Below are positions 57,031 to 64,000 of a DNA stretch of 64,000 nucleotides, piece by piece. The stretch lies in assembly GCA_963931865.1 (NCBI GenBank), contig OZ007514.1, positions 3,960,084 through 4,024,083 on the forward strand, written 5' to 3'. This stretch comes from Axinella damicornis (taxonomy: Eukaryota > Porifera > Demospongiae > Axinellida > Axinellidae). The translations under genes were made by a program, and so were the position numbers. The stretch's first letter is position 1. Each line of letters starts with the position of its first letter. The notes under the pieces were generated by a model that was given only the letters and a program-made list of their open reading frames with translations, was not told the origin of the DNA and ran no database searches.

Positions 57031-58300
57031 TCGGGGGCCAGTGCCCCCCCCCCCCCCCTTTTGCTTCTTCCTCACTTTATTTTCCTCCTTACTAACTAGC
57101 TGCCGCTACGTTGTAACTCCTGGCCTGGCCTCCTCAGCTCGCAATACCGTGCGTTGCCTGAAACCGAACGGCTTGGAAACGAGACCACAATCTAGCTAGT
57201 ATACGTGTACGTACATATTACCATAGATAATACTCACAAGGCTACGTAGTACGTATTACATAGCAAAACTTGAGCAAGAAAGAAGCACATGGCGGCCCTG
57301 GGACCTGCAATCCTCGTACATCTGGAACTTGCAGTGCAAAGCATGAAGGTGCCACGAGAGCCCATCCTGATAACTGAAAAATGAAGGCGAAAAATTTTTT
57401 CCGCGCTTCGCGCAGACTGATCACCACTACGCACCTCTATGCACTGCCTCCGGCAGCGTGTAATAATCTTGCCCCCCCCCCCCCCCCCCCCTTTCACAAA
57501 TCCTGTATCCGTCCCTGTTCTGTGCTTGCTTCTGTACCAGTGGAGTGTAATATTCACTATATAGCCTCGTTCCCAGGCTACGTGGGAACGAGCCTATGTT
57601 CAACAATATGTATATTGGCAATGCATGAGTGGGAGGGCAGTATAGGAGAATATTCAGTTCGATCAAGGCTGGCAGTATTGGCCTGATAGCAGGGAAGGCC
57701 AGTACAGAAGCTGGTATGGGCCAGGGTTTAAAATGCAGGAGGCGAAGCCAAGTGCAGTTTACCTTGCCCATGCAATTTAAGTTAGGAGTGAATCCCAATG
57801 AGGCTAAGCTTGCCTGTTGAACTCTGATATGCCTGTGAAAAGTAGCCAGGCTGCTTGCTATGGCCATGCCCTAAAGACTACCTTCCTGCAAAAGTCCTCA
57901 TCATGGGGTTCGCTGCAGAGACTGAACTCAGATTGCCCAGATTCTCCGACTTGAAACATATCTTGTTGGCGAGAGTACATCATTCTCCGTTTGTGCAGGC
58001 CCTACAACCCAACCACAACAAATTATGTATACTATGTGGCGGTGGCATATGGAGGATAATGCCATATGTACAGATTGAACTGTACCTCAGACATCATTAT
58101 GCGCACTGTACTTCACACACAACCTGTGCACGTGATTTACATTATTGGTTTCCATAGCAGCAGAATTTGCAGTTATAATTTTCTTTGAATTTCGTTTTCC
58201 TTCATTACAGGAGTCTGCACTGCGCTCTGTGACCTCTGCTCGCACGGAGTCTCCCCGCATGCGTAGCGTCACCCCTACCCTAGGTGGCACAACAGTGTGA
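40011..58300 (+). CDS. PPFIBP-like: Liprin-beta-like protein (coiled coil + three SAM domains), 8 exons
   Basis: Exons: 40011-42177, 44266-44451, 47862-48024, 53219-53432, 54097-54186, 55913-56088, 56429-56834, 58211-58300. Sum 3492 nt, about 1163 aa, phases consistent; extra small exons are possible. The large first exon encodes a Ser/Pro-rich disordered region and then a coiled coil (about residues 470-585, rich in RERQHAKELHQREEQIKKL-type heptads). SAM1 spans FSQWNVKALVAWMESGI and MERKLGIRNPLHRRKLQLAI; SAM2 has RIDHSWVAFEW-like sequence with LVDGRML; SAM3 has WTNRDVYDWLKQIQMQGYAN, GVHGAVLFLE and TQLRRHLTNK. GVHG and LRRHLT favour liprin-beta over liprin-alpha. Liprins are scaffolds at cell-matrix and presynaptic sites. 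After SAM3 there is a Pro/Ser/His-rich tail ending GTTV. The start is the first in-frame ATG at 40011; ATG 40026 has a better context. At the end of exon 6 an in-frame TGA overlaps the donor, so an alternative shorter form could arise by intron retention. Confidence 0.86.
42178..44110. other. Liprin intron 1, mostly unique sequence
   Basis: No exon recognised. Holds a 39-bp MITE at 43422-43460 and, at about 42715-42795 on the minus strand, a tRNA-like segment (TGGCCAAGCGG box-A-like sequence followed by a CTAGA/TCTAG stem with 7-nt loop) that may be a SINE head. Confidence 0.5.
43422..43460. mobile_element. 39-bp MITE, CTAGCCTCG family, exact 9-bp duplication
   Basis: ATCATTAGG at 43413-43421 and 43461-43469. 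Ends TAGCCTCGTACCCAG and complement, almost no interior. Confidence 0.86.
44112..44260. repeat. (CA)n tract before liprin exon 2 acceptor
   Basis: About 70 CA units with short interruptions, ending at the TGCAG acceptor at 44265. Confidence 0.9.
44455..44740. repeat. (GT)n tract starting at liprin exon 2 donor
   Basis: The donor GTGCGTGTGTGT is itself the beginning of about 280 bp of interrupted GT repeat. The other end of the same intron is (CA)n. Confidence 0.9.
46082..46114. repeat. Poly-G run of about 33 nt in liprin intron 2
   Basis: Uninterrupted G homopolymer; length is likely unreliable in any assembly. Confidence 0.85.
46704..47308. repeat. 12-bp minisatellite, about 50 units
   Basis: Unit GTGCTGTGCATG with GCGTG and GTGTG variants. 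Because 12 is a multiple of 3 and the unit has no stop in most frames, long Cys/His/Val and Gln/His/Thr frames appear on both strands; none is a gene. Lies in liprin intron 2. Confidence 0.92.
47655..47861. repeat. (CA)n-rich region ending at liprin exon 3 acceptor
   Basis: CA repeats at about 47660-47730 and an uninterrupted run at 47817-47860 that forms the acceptor CACAG at 47861. Confidence 0.9.
48149..48686. mobile_element. About 538-bp element with TATAGCGGGAAAATTTGGCG inverted ends
   Basis: Left TATAGCGGGAAAATTTGGCG (48154-48173) and right complement (ending 48682). CGCCAAATTT-type motifs recur inside both ends. TA may be the target duplication. The interior has no recognisable transposase. 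The left-end style (TATCGTATAGC, right ACGGTA) resembles the TACCGTA ends of the element at 13674. Confidence 0.75.
48687..50320. other. Part of liprin intron 3 without recognised features
   Basis: Contains a short tandem duplication of CACAGTTCGATATCGTGTGG near 48737-48782 and otherwise apparently unique sequence. No exon seen. Confidence 0.5.
50333..50548. repeat. 27-bp minisatellite, 8 units
   Basis: Unit AGTGATGGAATCCGCTCACC plus ACTGAGC, nearly identical from copy to copy. 27 bp keeps frame, giving a 9-residue repeat in the minus-strand frame, but no gene signals surround it. Not a CRISPR: there are no spacers. Confidence 0.9.
51579..51979. mobile_element. About 400-bp foldback, ACCTCGTTCCCAG family
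   Basis: Left arm from ACCTCGTTCCCAGTCCCAC through GGTACATTTCCTCACGTGAG; right arm is its complement ending CTGGGAACGAGG. The target duplication is not clear because both termini are eroded. Liprin intron 3. Confidence 0.75.
53045..53200. repeat. (CA)n and CCCACA-rich tract before liprin exon 4
   Basis: Central run of about 27 CA units with CCACCCACC flanks, 20-60 bp upstream of the acceptor at 53218. Confidence 0.88.
53433..53870. repeat. Degenerate tandem copies of the 3' end of liprin exon 4
   Basis: Three to four copies of a 100-130 bp unit follow exon 4. Each combines a remnant of the exon end (GGACCAGCTGAGCTTTCTCT, GTGGAGCTGCTGAGGATGCA, GAGTTTAACAGAGG) with a GTGTGGTGTGAGGGTG spacer. 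The copies have substitutions and deletions and lack acceptors, so they are not likely exons. A short MSGAAEDA-like frame in them is spurious. Confidence 0.78.
55633..55722. repeat. 90-bp near-perfect palindrome
   Basis: GGTAGCATTATACCTTTACC pairs with the right half around a GGGGCCCC centre. Liprin intron 5. It may be a small MITE of a separate family; no clear target duplication was found. Confidence 0.75.
56225..56418. repeat. (CCCT)n pyrimidine tract before liprin exon 7
   Basis: CCCT repeats filling liprin intron 6 up to the acceptor at 56428. Confidence 0.9.
56995..57515. mobile_element. Probable about 520-bp inverted-repeat element with GGATCTAGG-poly-G ends
   Basis: GTGGATCTA followed by about 27 G at the left, and poly-C then TTTCACAAATCCTGTATCCG at the right, are roughly inverted. 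Internal Gly/Pro frames are homopolymer artefacts. Liprin intron 7. Confidence 0.5.
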
Positions 58301-58563
58301 ACCTCAATCTACCTTTATTTGCAAAATTTTTATTCTCACATTCTTTGTAAAATGAACAAGTGATATATACACCCGCATTTATTATTCCTCGTTTGTACAT
58401 GTAGTGTATGTATATGCCTGTGGCATTTTATATAGTGCTGTTGAAGTTCTAATTAATCGCAAATTGGAGAAAAAATTAATTATATGAAATTCTATTTAGT
58501 CAGCACCACAAGTGGTGTGCCAGCTGATTGCGATTTGCATATGGTTTCAGATCTGTACAAGCC

Positions 58564-58731
58564 ATGGTGCGCAAGTTGCGCGGTTCCGTGAAGGAGTCGA
58601 AAGATGAACGTCGTGCGAGGCGGCGTGAGAACGTGGAGGGGAAACGGCGGATTATGACCGTGGCTCTCCCTGTCCTTGGACTAGTGTTGCTGATACTAAT
58701 CATTCTGGTGTACTTAGGCACCAAAAAGTAG
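58564..58731 (+). CDS. SMCO4: SMCO4-like small single-pass membrane protein (55 aa)
   Basis: Starts at an ATG with context GCCATGG. The N-terminal 30 residues are strongly basic and charged (KESKDERRARRRENVEGKRR), then one hydrophobic helix (VALPVLGLVLLILIILVYLG) and a short KK tail. Size, a charged KE/K-rich head with a following TTV/MTV-ALPVL segment and the tail match the SMCO4 family of animal microproteins, whose function is poorly known. An in-frame upstream TTG extension has no support. It lies 264 bp after the liprin stop and 90 bp before the ESF1 start on the same strand. Confidence 0.8.
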   Translation: MVRKLRGSVKESKDERRARRRENVEGKRRIMTVALPVLGLVLLILIILVYLGTKK

Positions 58732-58821
58732 CTGGTCGACATCTGCAGACAAGCGATACCGTAGTTTAGGTAGGTAGATAGGTATTCATACGACAGTTGC
58801 TTCTGCTAAGGTCTGCATACC

Positions 58822-61545
58822 ATGGATGACCTGCGATTTGCCCACGTGGCCACTGACCCCAGATTCAAGGTTGGTGTGTAAATTTATGCCACTCCGTTTG
58901 ATTTTTAGCTGAGGTACTATGCTAGAGGGGCATCTCCAAAACTAGTTTATCACTACGATCTCACCCATATCTGGGCTAGTGTAGTGGGCTAGCCCCTTGA
59001 ATTTTCCACCAGCATGGACCGACTTGCATAACCGCACATGCTGAAGGTGATCATGCGCTGGAGAAAGTGGAGAAAGCAAGTGATCATGCTGGGGAAAGCA
59101 GAGAAAGCGGTCGTGCTGGAGAAAGCGGTCATGTGCTGGAGGAAGCAATCATGTACTGGAGAAAAGCGGTCATGTACTGGAGAAAGCGACCTTGTTCTGG
59201 AGAAAGCGACCTTGTTCTGGAGAAAGCGATCATGTGCTGGAGAAAGCGATCATGTGCTGGAGAAAGCGATCATGTGCTGGAGAAAGCGATCATGTGCTGG
59301 AGAAAGCGATCATGTGCTGGAGAAAGCGATCATGTGCTGGAGAAAGCGATCACGTGCTGGAGAAAGCGATCATGTGCTGGAGAAAGCGATCACGTGCTGG
59401 AGAAAGCGATCACGTACTGGAGAAAGCGGTCACGTACTGGAGAAAGCGATCACGTACTGGAGAAAGCGATCATGTGCTGGAGGAAGCAATCATGTACTGG
59501 AGAAAGCGGTCATGTACTGGAGAAAGCGACCTTGTTCTGGAGAAAGCGACCTTGTTCTGGAGAAAGCGATCATGTGCTGGAGAAAGCGATCATGTGCTGG
59601 AGAAAGCGATCACGTGCTGGAGAAAGCGATCATGTGCTGGAGAAAGCGATCATGTGCTGGAGAAAGCGATCATGTGCTGGAGAAAGCGATCACGTGCTGG
59701 AGAAAGCGATCACGTGCTGGAGAAAGCGATCACGTGCTGGAGAAAGCGATCACGTACTGGAGAAAGCGGTCACGTACTGGAGAAAGCGATCACGTACTGG
59801 AGAAAGCGATCACGTGCTGGAGAAAGCGGTCATGTGCCAGAGAAAGCAATCATATGATGGAGAAAGCGATCATGTGCTGGAGAAAGTGATTATGTGCTGA
59901 CGATATCTGGGCCTGAGCCAAAATTAATATGCCTGAAAAATTTCCTACGGTACCAATATTATTCCTGATTTACAATTGCCTCCTATTACTCCCAATGATG
60001 TAAATCAAGCACAAAAGCTGAGGGTGCAAAGTTCAAAGTTCAAAGTTTGCTTGCACTTGTTGATTGTTGTTTCAGCCACACTATGTTGAAACAGCCTCGT
60101 TCCCAGGCCCCTGCCCAGCTTTTGTTGCTTGCCAAACACGGCGTGGCCCTGGGAATGAGGCTAACATTTACAAAGTTTCGTTATGCCATGAATGTTTTCT
60201 CCAAGCAGGCAGATGCTGAAGGTTGGAACGACACTATCCCACCGACACTACTCTTGGTACTCACAGCACGCTATCTATCTCTCTTGCAGTCCATCCCGAA
60301 GCGTGCCAGGAAGGTGAAGATCGATGCTCGATTTCGCTCCATGTTCAGCGACAGGAGATTTAAAGTGAAATGTATGAAACATTTGCGTCCTCCCTTCCTC
60401 AGTACTGTTTTCCTATGATGTCATTGTTCAGATGTCCTTATTGTGTTCAGGTGTTTCCTCCTTCCATTTTCAGACTCCATGGACAGGAGAGGACGTAGAG
60501 TGAATCAGACGTCTAGTGAAGATCTGAGGAAGTACTACCAACTCGAAGGTATGCAGTTGCTATAGATACATGTATGCAGGAATACATTGGAGGGAAGGGG
60601 GAGGGGAGGGGGGAAGGGGGAAGGGAGGGGGGAAGGGGGAGGGGAGGGGGGAAGGGGGAGGGGAGGGGGGAAGGGGGAGGGGGGAAGGGGGAGGGGAAGG
60701 GGGAAGGGAAGGGAGGGGGAAGGGGGAAGGGAGGGAGAGGACGTAGAGTGAATCAGCCGTCTAGTGACGATCTGAGGAAGTATTACCAATACGAAGGTAT
60801 GCAGTTGATATAGTTACTATGTAATCCTATCAGGAGCACATGGGGGGGGGGGGGGGGGGGGGTGAGAGGGACATAATAATTGCTTCCTAAGTCACATAAT
60901 TATGTATACAATGTAATATGTATGTGGGCGAACATAGCAAATGTGATTATAGTTGCCCAACTTGCTTGTCGCTTGGTAACAATACTGAACTTGCAGCACT
61001 GGTCTAGATGATAGCACTCCTAAATTTGTTTGCAGAAGATGAGATTCCTGAGTCAGTGAATCTGAAGAGGAGAAAGGGAAAGCTAGAAGCTGTGGATGGG
61101 GGTGAGAGCAAACCAGCAGAGGAGGAGGAGGAGGAGGAGGAGGAGGAAGAGAGAGAAGAGAAGGGGGGTATCCTTGCTGTAACTGGTTTGGAAGGGGAAT
61201 CCCCTGAGCTCTCTGCCAGTGGAGATGAAGAAGAGGACAGTGATACTTCGTCTACTGACATCGAAGGAGAACTGTTCTATAATGACCGCCATTCTGAGCA
61301 GGTGAGGATGATGTCTTGGGCAACTAGGGCCTGAACAATTTCATGTAGTCGACTAATCGACTAAGGCTGTCGACTAAAATATGGCCTTCTGCCCTTAATC
61401 CTACACACACACACACGTACCCTCAGGTTGAGCATGAGTGGGGGGAGGGGAAGGTCAGCTATGGTGGGGAGACCAGCGACAGACTGGCTGCTTGTAACAT
61501 GGACTGGGACCGACTCTCAGCACACGACCTGTACAGTGAGGAGGA

Positions 61546-61588
<43 letters not shown>

Positions 61589-61615
61589 GTGTGTGTGTGT
61601 GTGTGTGTGGTGTGT

Positions 61616-61664
<49 letters not shown>

Positions 61665-63744
61665 TGTGTGTGTGTGGTGTGTGTGTGTGTGTGTGTGGTG
61701 TGTGGTGTGTGTGTGTGTGGGTGTGTGGGTGTGGGTGTGTGGGTGTGTGTGGGTGGGTGTGTGCATGTGTGTGTTCATACGAGTGTGTACATGTATGTAG
61801 CAGTATATATAGGTACGTGTGTATGCACATTGCACATGTGTACGTGTTTTCTTGCTAGTTCTTTTTCTCTTTGCACTGTTAGATCCCTGCACTCACACTG
61901 TCCCCCCTTCACACACGCACGCACACACACACACACACAACATACACACAACACACACACACAGTCCTCTTCAACTCATTCAAGCCACAGGGAGGTATCG
62001 TGCACTCTGTCACAATCTACCCGAGTGACTTTGGCCTAGAGAGGATGTCCCAGGAGGACATAGCTGGCCCTGTGGAGCTGGTGGAGGGGGGAGGGGGGGA
62101 TGAGGGAGGGGTAGAGGGAGGAGGCTACTCGCGGGAGAAGCTGAGAGAGTACCAGTGGAAGAGGCTGCAGTACTACTATGCAGTGGTGCAGTGCGACTCC
62201 AAAGGTGTGTGTAGGGTGATCGGCCTAAGTTCCCCAAGATCCTCTCTTTGTTAACCAGGAGTGAGCTCATGAGTATGAGTACAAGCAGGAGCGCATGAGC
62301 CGCCAAAGGCCACCTTCTGCGGCTCGTGCCCCTTGTACAAGACATTACATCATATTATTTCTGTTGCTGTAGCAACGGCAGAGCATATCTATGAGCGTTG
62401 CGATGGTCTGGAGTATGAGCACAGTGGAGGACAGCTGGACCTCAGGTAACCAATCAGCTCTCTTTCTGCTATCATGTGACAGTCATGTGAGTTTACACTG
62501 CATATACTGAAGGTTTGTTCCTGAGGGAATGACATTTGATGACCGCAAGCCAAAGTTTGTTGCTAGTGAGGACAAGATTCCACCTGGCTTCAAGCCATCT
62601 GAGTAAGCAAGCAGCCACAGTCGGTATTCCTTGAGTCACACTCCCACATGTACACACAACACATCTGAATTCATGAATGCCACACACACACACACACACA
62701 CACACAGGTTCATTACCTCTGCTCTTCAGCAGTCCAAGGTGAATTTGACATGGGATGAGACAGAACCCAGGAGACTTGAAACCACCATGCGACAGTGAGC
62801 CAGCTGTGCAACCCTTGGGCGTATGTGTACCATGCTTCTTCATGCTAAGAGTGTTGTGAGGACCTTGTTTACGCTTGCCTGCCACAGATACATGTACTAG
62901 CTTGATGAACTTCGAAGAATGCTAGCCAAGCTCTGCCCGTCAGTTAGCTTAGCAGCTGGCAGAGACAGCTGGTTCATGTCGCGGCTCTGTTATGGTCTAC
63001 CAACGAGACTGTTGCTTCCTTTGAAGAAGATTCCTCGAAGGACTGTCATCCTAGCTAGCCTGTAGACCTGACCATTGTTGTTCACTCACGGACTGATGTC
63101 TTGCTCTTGATCAGCATCTCATCCTCCATGCCTTTACTCACAAGTCTGACTGACTTCACACGGCGACTCATCATTCTGCTCACGGGATAAGTGCGACCAC
63201 ATTCACTGACAAGCAGCAAACTTAGTCGTGCAGTTTGTGAGCAGTTGGCTTGAAAATGTGGTAGTAATTCAAGTGTTTCAACTTCCTGTCTCGGGGCAGA
63301 ATGAGGTGTTCTGGTTGGTCAAACTGCTCACACAAATGCTCCACAGGTTCACTAAAGATGATACTCTCAGTATGGACTTCAACGCCTACCTAGCTTCTTC
63401 AGGGAGCAGCGATGAGATTGAGGGGGAGGACGGGGACAACGCCATCCCGGGGGAGGGGAGTGGGGGGACAGCAGAGGAGAACCAGATACAGAAGTACAGA
63501 GTATGTGTGAACACCAGGTCCACCTGCAGAGAGAGTGCTCCCAAACTTGTACTCTTTGCCTGGCCTCCAGTCTGTTCCAACCTCCAGGGTTCAATCTGGA
63601 ATTGGGGTCAGACTGGGAGTGAGGCCTGCTTCTGTTACTGTTATATAGATGTGTGATGTTGTGATGGAAATTTGGCCTCCCCTCATATCCCCTCTCACAC
63701 ACACAAACAAACACAAACAAACAAACAAACAAACAAACACACAC

Positions 63745-63783
<39 letters not shown>

Positions 63784-64000
63784 CCTCACAGGCTCTCCTG
63801 GAAGTCGGGAAGGTTTCTTCTGCAGCTGAGTCCAATGAGGAGATGGAAATCACATGGGAACCAGGTGACGTCATGTGACAAGTGTGCTGCCACCATTTTG
63901 TTTTGGTCACTCCAATTATTGATGGTACTGATGAGGACGGTAACATTGTTGCATGGCTTCATCATATTCACTTGTTCTGCTGTTGTGTTACAGGTTTGAA
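58822..64000 (+). CDS. ESF1: ESF1 nucleolar pre-rRNA processing protein homologue, 5' part (runs off the window)
   Basis: Exons: 58822-58869, 60290-60371, 60474-60548, 61036-61301, 61427-61535, 61965-62204, 62373-62445, 62513-62602, 62708-62794, 63347-63500, 63792-63864, 63994 onward; all phases fit and give about 434 residues. Conserved family blocks in order: MDDLRFAHVATDPRFK, RKVKIDARFRSMFSDRRFK, an acidic low-complexity region with a Glu run, RLAACNMDWDRLSAHDL, FNSFKPQGGIVHSVTIYPS, YSREKLREYQWKRLQYYYAV, IYERCDGLEYE, a FVPEGMTFDD block, VNLTWDETEPRRL, MDFNAYLASSGS and ITWEPGLK. ESF1 acts in the nucleolus in 18S rRNA maturation. The first intron holds an 850-bp minisatellite. A partial copy of exon 3 lies at 60735-60812. 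Confidence 0.9.
59049..59898. repeat. 20-bp minisatellite, about 42 units, in ESF1 intron 1
   Basis: Unit AGAAAGCGATCATGTGCTGG with CACGTACTGG and CCTTGTTCTGG variants arranged as higher-order blocks (the 59200-59520 pattern recurs at 59540-59820). All three plus frames are open because 20-bp units rotate the frame, giving spurious 220-280-codon frames. Confidence 0.93.
60092..60163. mobile_element. 72-bp MITE, AGCCTCG family
   Basis: CAGCCTCGTTCCCAGGCCCC and GGCCCTGGGAATGAGGCTA ends; the flanks do not show a convincing duplication. ESF1 intron 1. Confidence 0.68.
60590..60734. repeat. G-rich (GGGGAAGG)n tract between the two ESF1 exon 3 copies
   Basis: GGGGGAAGGGGGAGGGGAGG variants. Being purine-rich it provides no polypyrimidine signal for the second exon copy. 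Confidence 0.88.
60735..60812 (+). pseudogene. Partial duplicate of ESF1 exon 3
   Basis: From GAGAGGACGTAGAGTGAATC through the donor and the first bases of the intron (GTATGCAGTTG) this repeats 60487-60565 with about ten differences. The reading frame is intact and the donor is retained, but the 5' part and acceptor are replaced by G-rich sequence. Probably not spliced in. Confidence 0.8.
61551..61790. repeat. (GT)n tract after ESF1 exon 5 donor
   Basis: Interrupted GT repeats start about 15 bp after the donor at 61536; the same intron ends in (CA)n. Confidence 0.9.
61913..61964. repeat. (CA)n tract forming the ESF1 exon 6 acceptor
   Basis: CA repeats run into CACACAG at 61964. Confidence 0.9.
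63700..63782. repeat. CAAA/CA tract before ESF1 exon 11
   Basis: CAAACAAACA followed by (CA)n, ending about 9 bp before the acceptor at 63791. Confidence 0.88.

Noticed and set aside
59038..59900. Three overlapping plus-strand frames of 221-283 codons
   Set aside because: They are the three rotations of one 20-bp minisatellite and fall inside an ESF1 intron.

Overview
This window comes from a metazoan nuclear genome, most likely a sponge or another early-branching animal. Five genes can be assembled from spliced exons with consistent reading phase: a TMEM201/SAMP1/NET5 homologue, a liprin-beta-like triple-SAM protein, an SMCO4-like microprotein, an ESF1 homologue, and an intron-rich dihydroxy-acid dehydratase. 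The liprin and TMEM201 homologues point to an animal. The dehydratase belongs to branched-chain amino acid synthesis, a pathway bilaterians lack, which is why I favour a sponge. There is no bacterial-style gene organisation. The species is an inference.

Layout. 1-15857 (-): a gene running off the left edge, with three separate death-domain exons followed by a large Roc-like GTPase exon. Its long introns hold transposons and a 2.4-2.8 kb tandem duplication. 15858-20086: intergenic, full of hairpin elements. 20087-30285 (+): complete 24-exon dihydroxy-acid dehydratase, predicted 581 aa. 31361-39664 (-): complete 9-exon TMEM201 homologue, predicted 681 aa, convergent with the dehydratase. 40011-58300 (+): liprin-beta-like gene, 8 exons found, about 1163 aa, divergent from TMEM201 across about 350 bp. 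58564-58731 (+): SMCO4-like, 55 aa. 58822 to beyond 64000 (+): ESF1 5' part, 12 exons seen.

The most striking non-genic content is a large family of inverted-repeat elements with termini close to TAGCCTCGTTCCCAGGC. They range from 38 bp to more than 700 bp. Most are flanked by 9-bp target duplications, many of them exact. Longer members enclose unrelated sequence, including a broken RecQ-helicase-like fragment at 35924-36580, so they look like gene-capturing (Pack-MULE-like) non-autonomous elements. A tandem duplication at 10269-15420 supplies empty sites that confirm the boundaries of several insertions.

A second theme is simple repeats at splice sites. In one liprin intron and one ESF1 intron a (GT)n tract follows the donor and a (CA)n tract precedes the acceptor, so the intron ends could pair. 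All exon boundaries are read by eye from splice signals, phase continuity and recognised protein motifs. No alignment, transcript or database search was possible.
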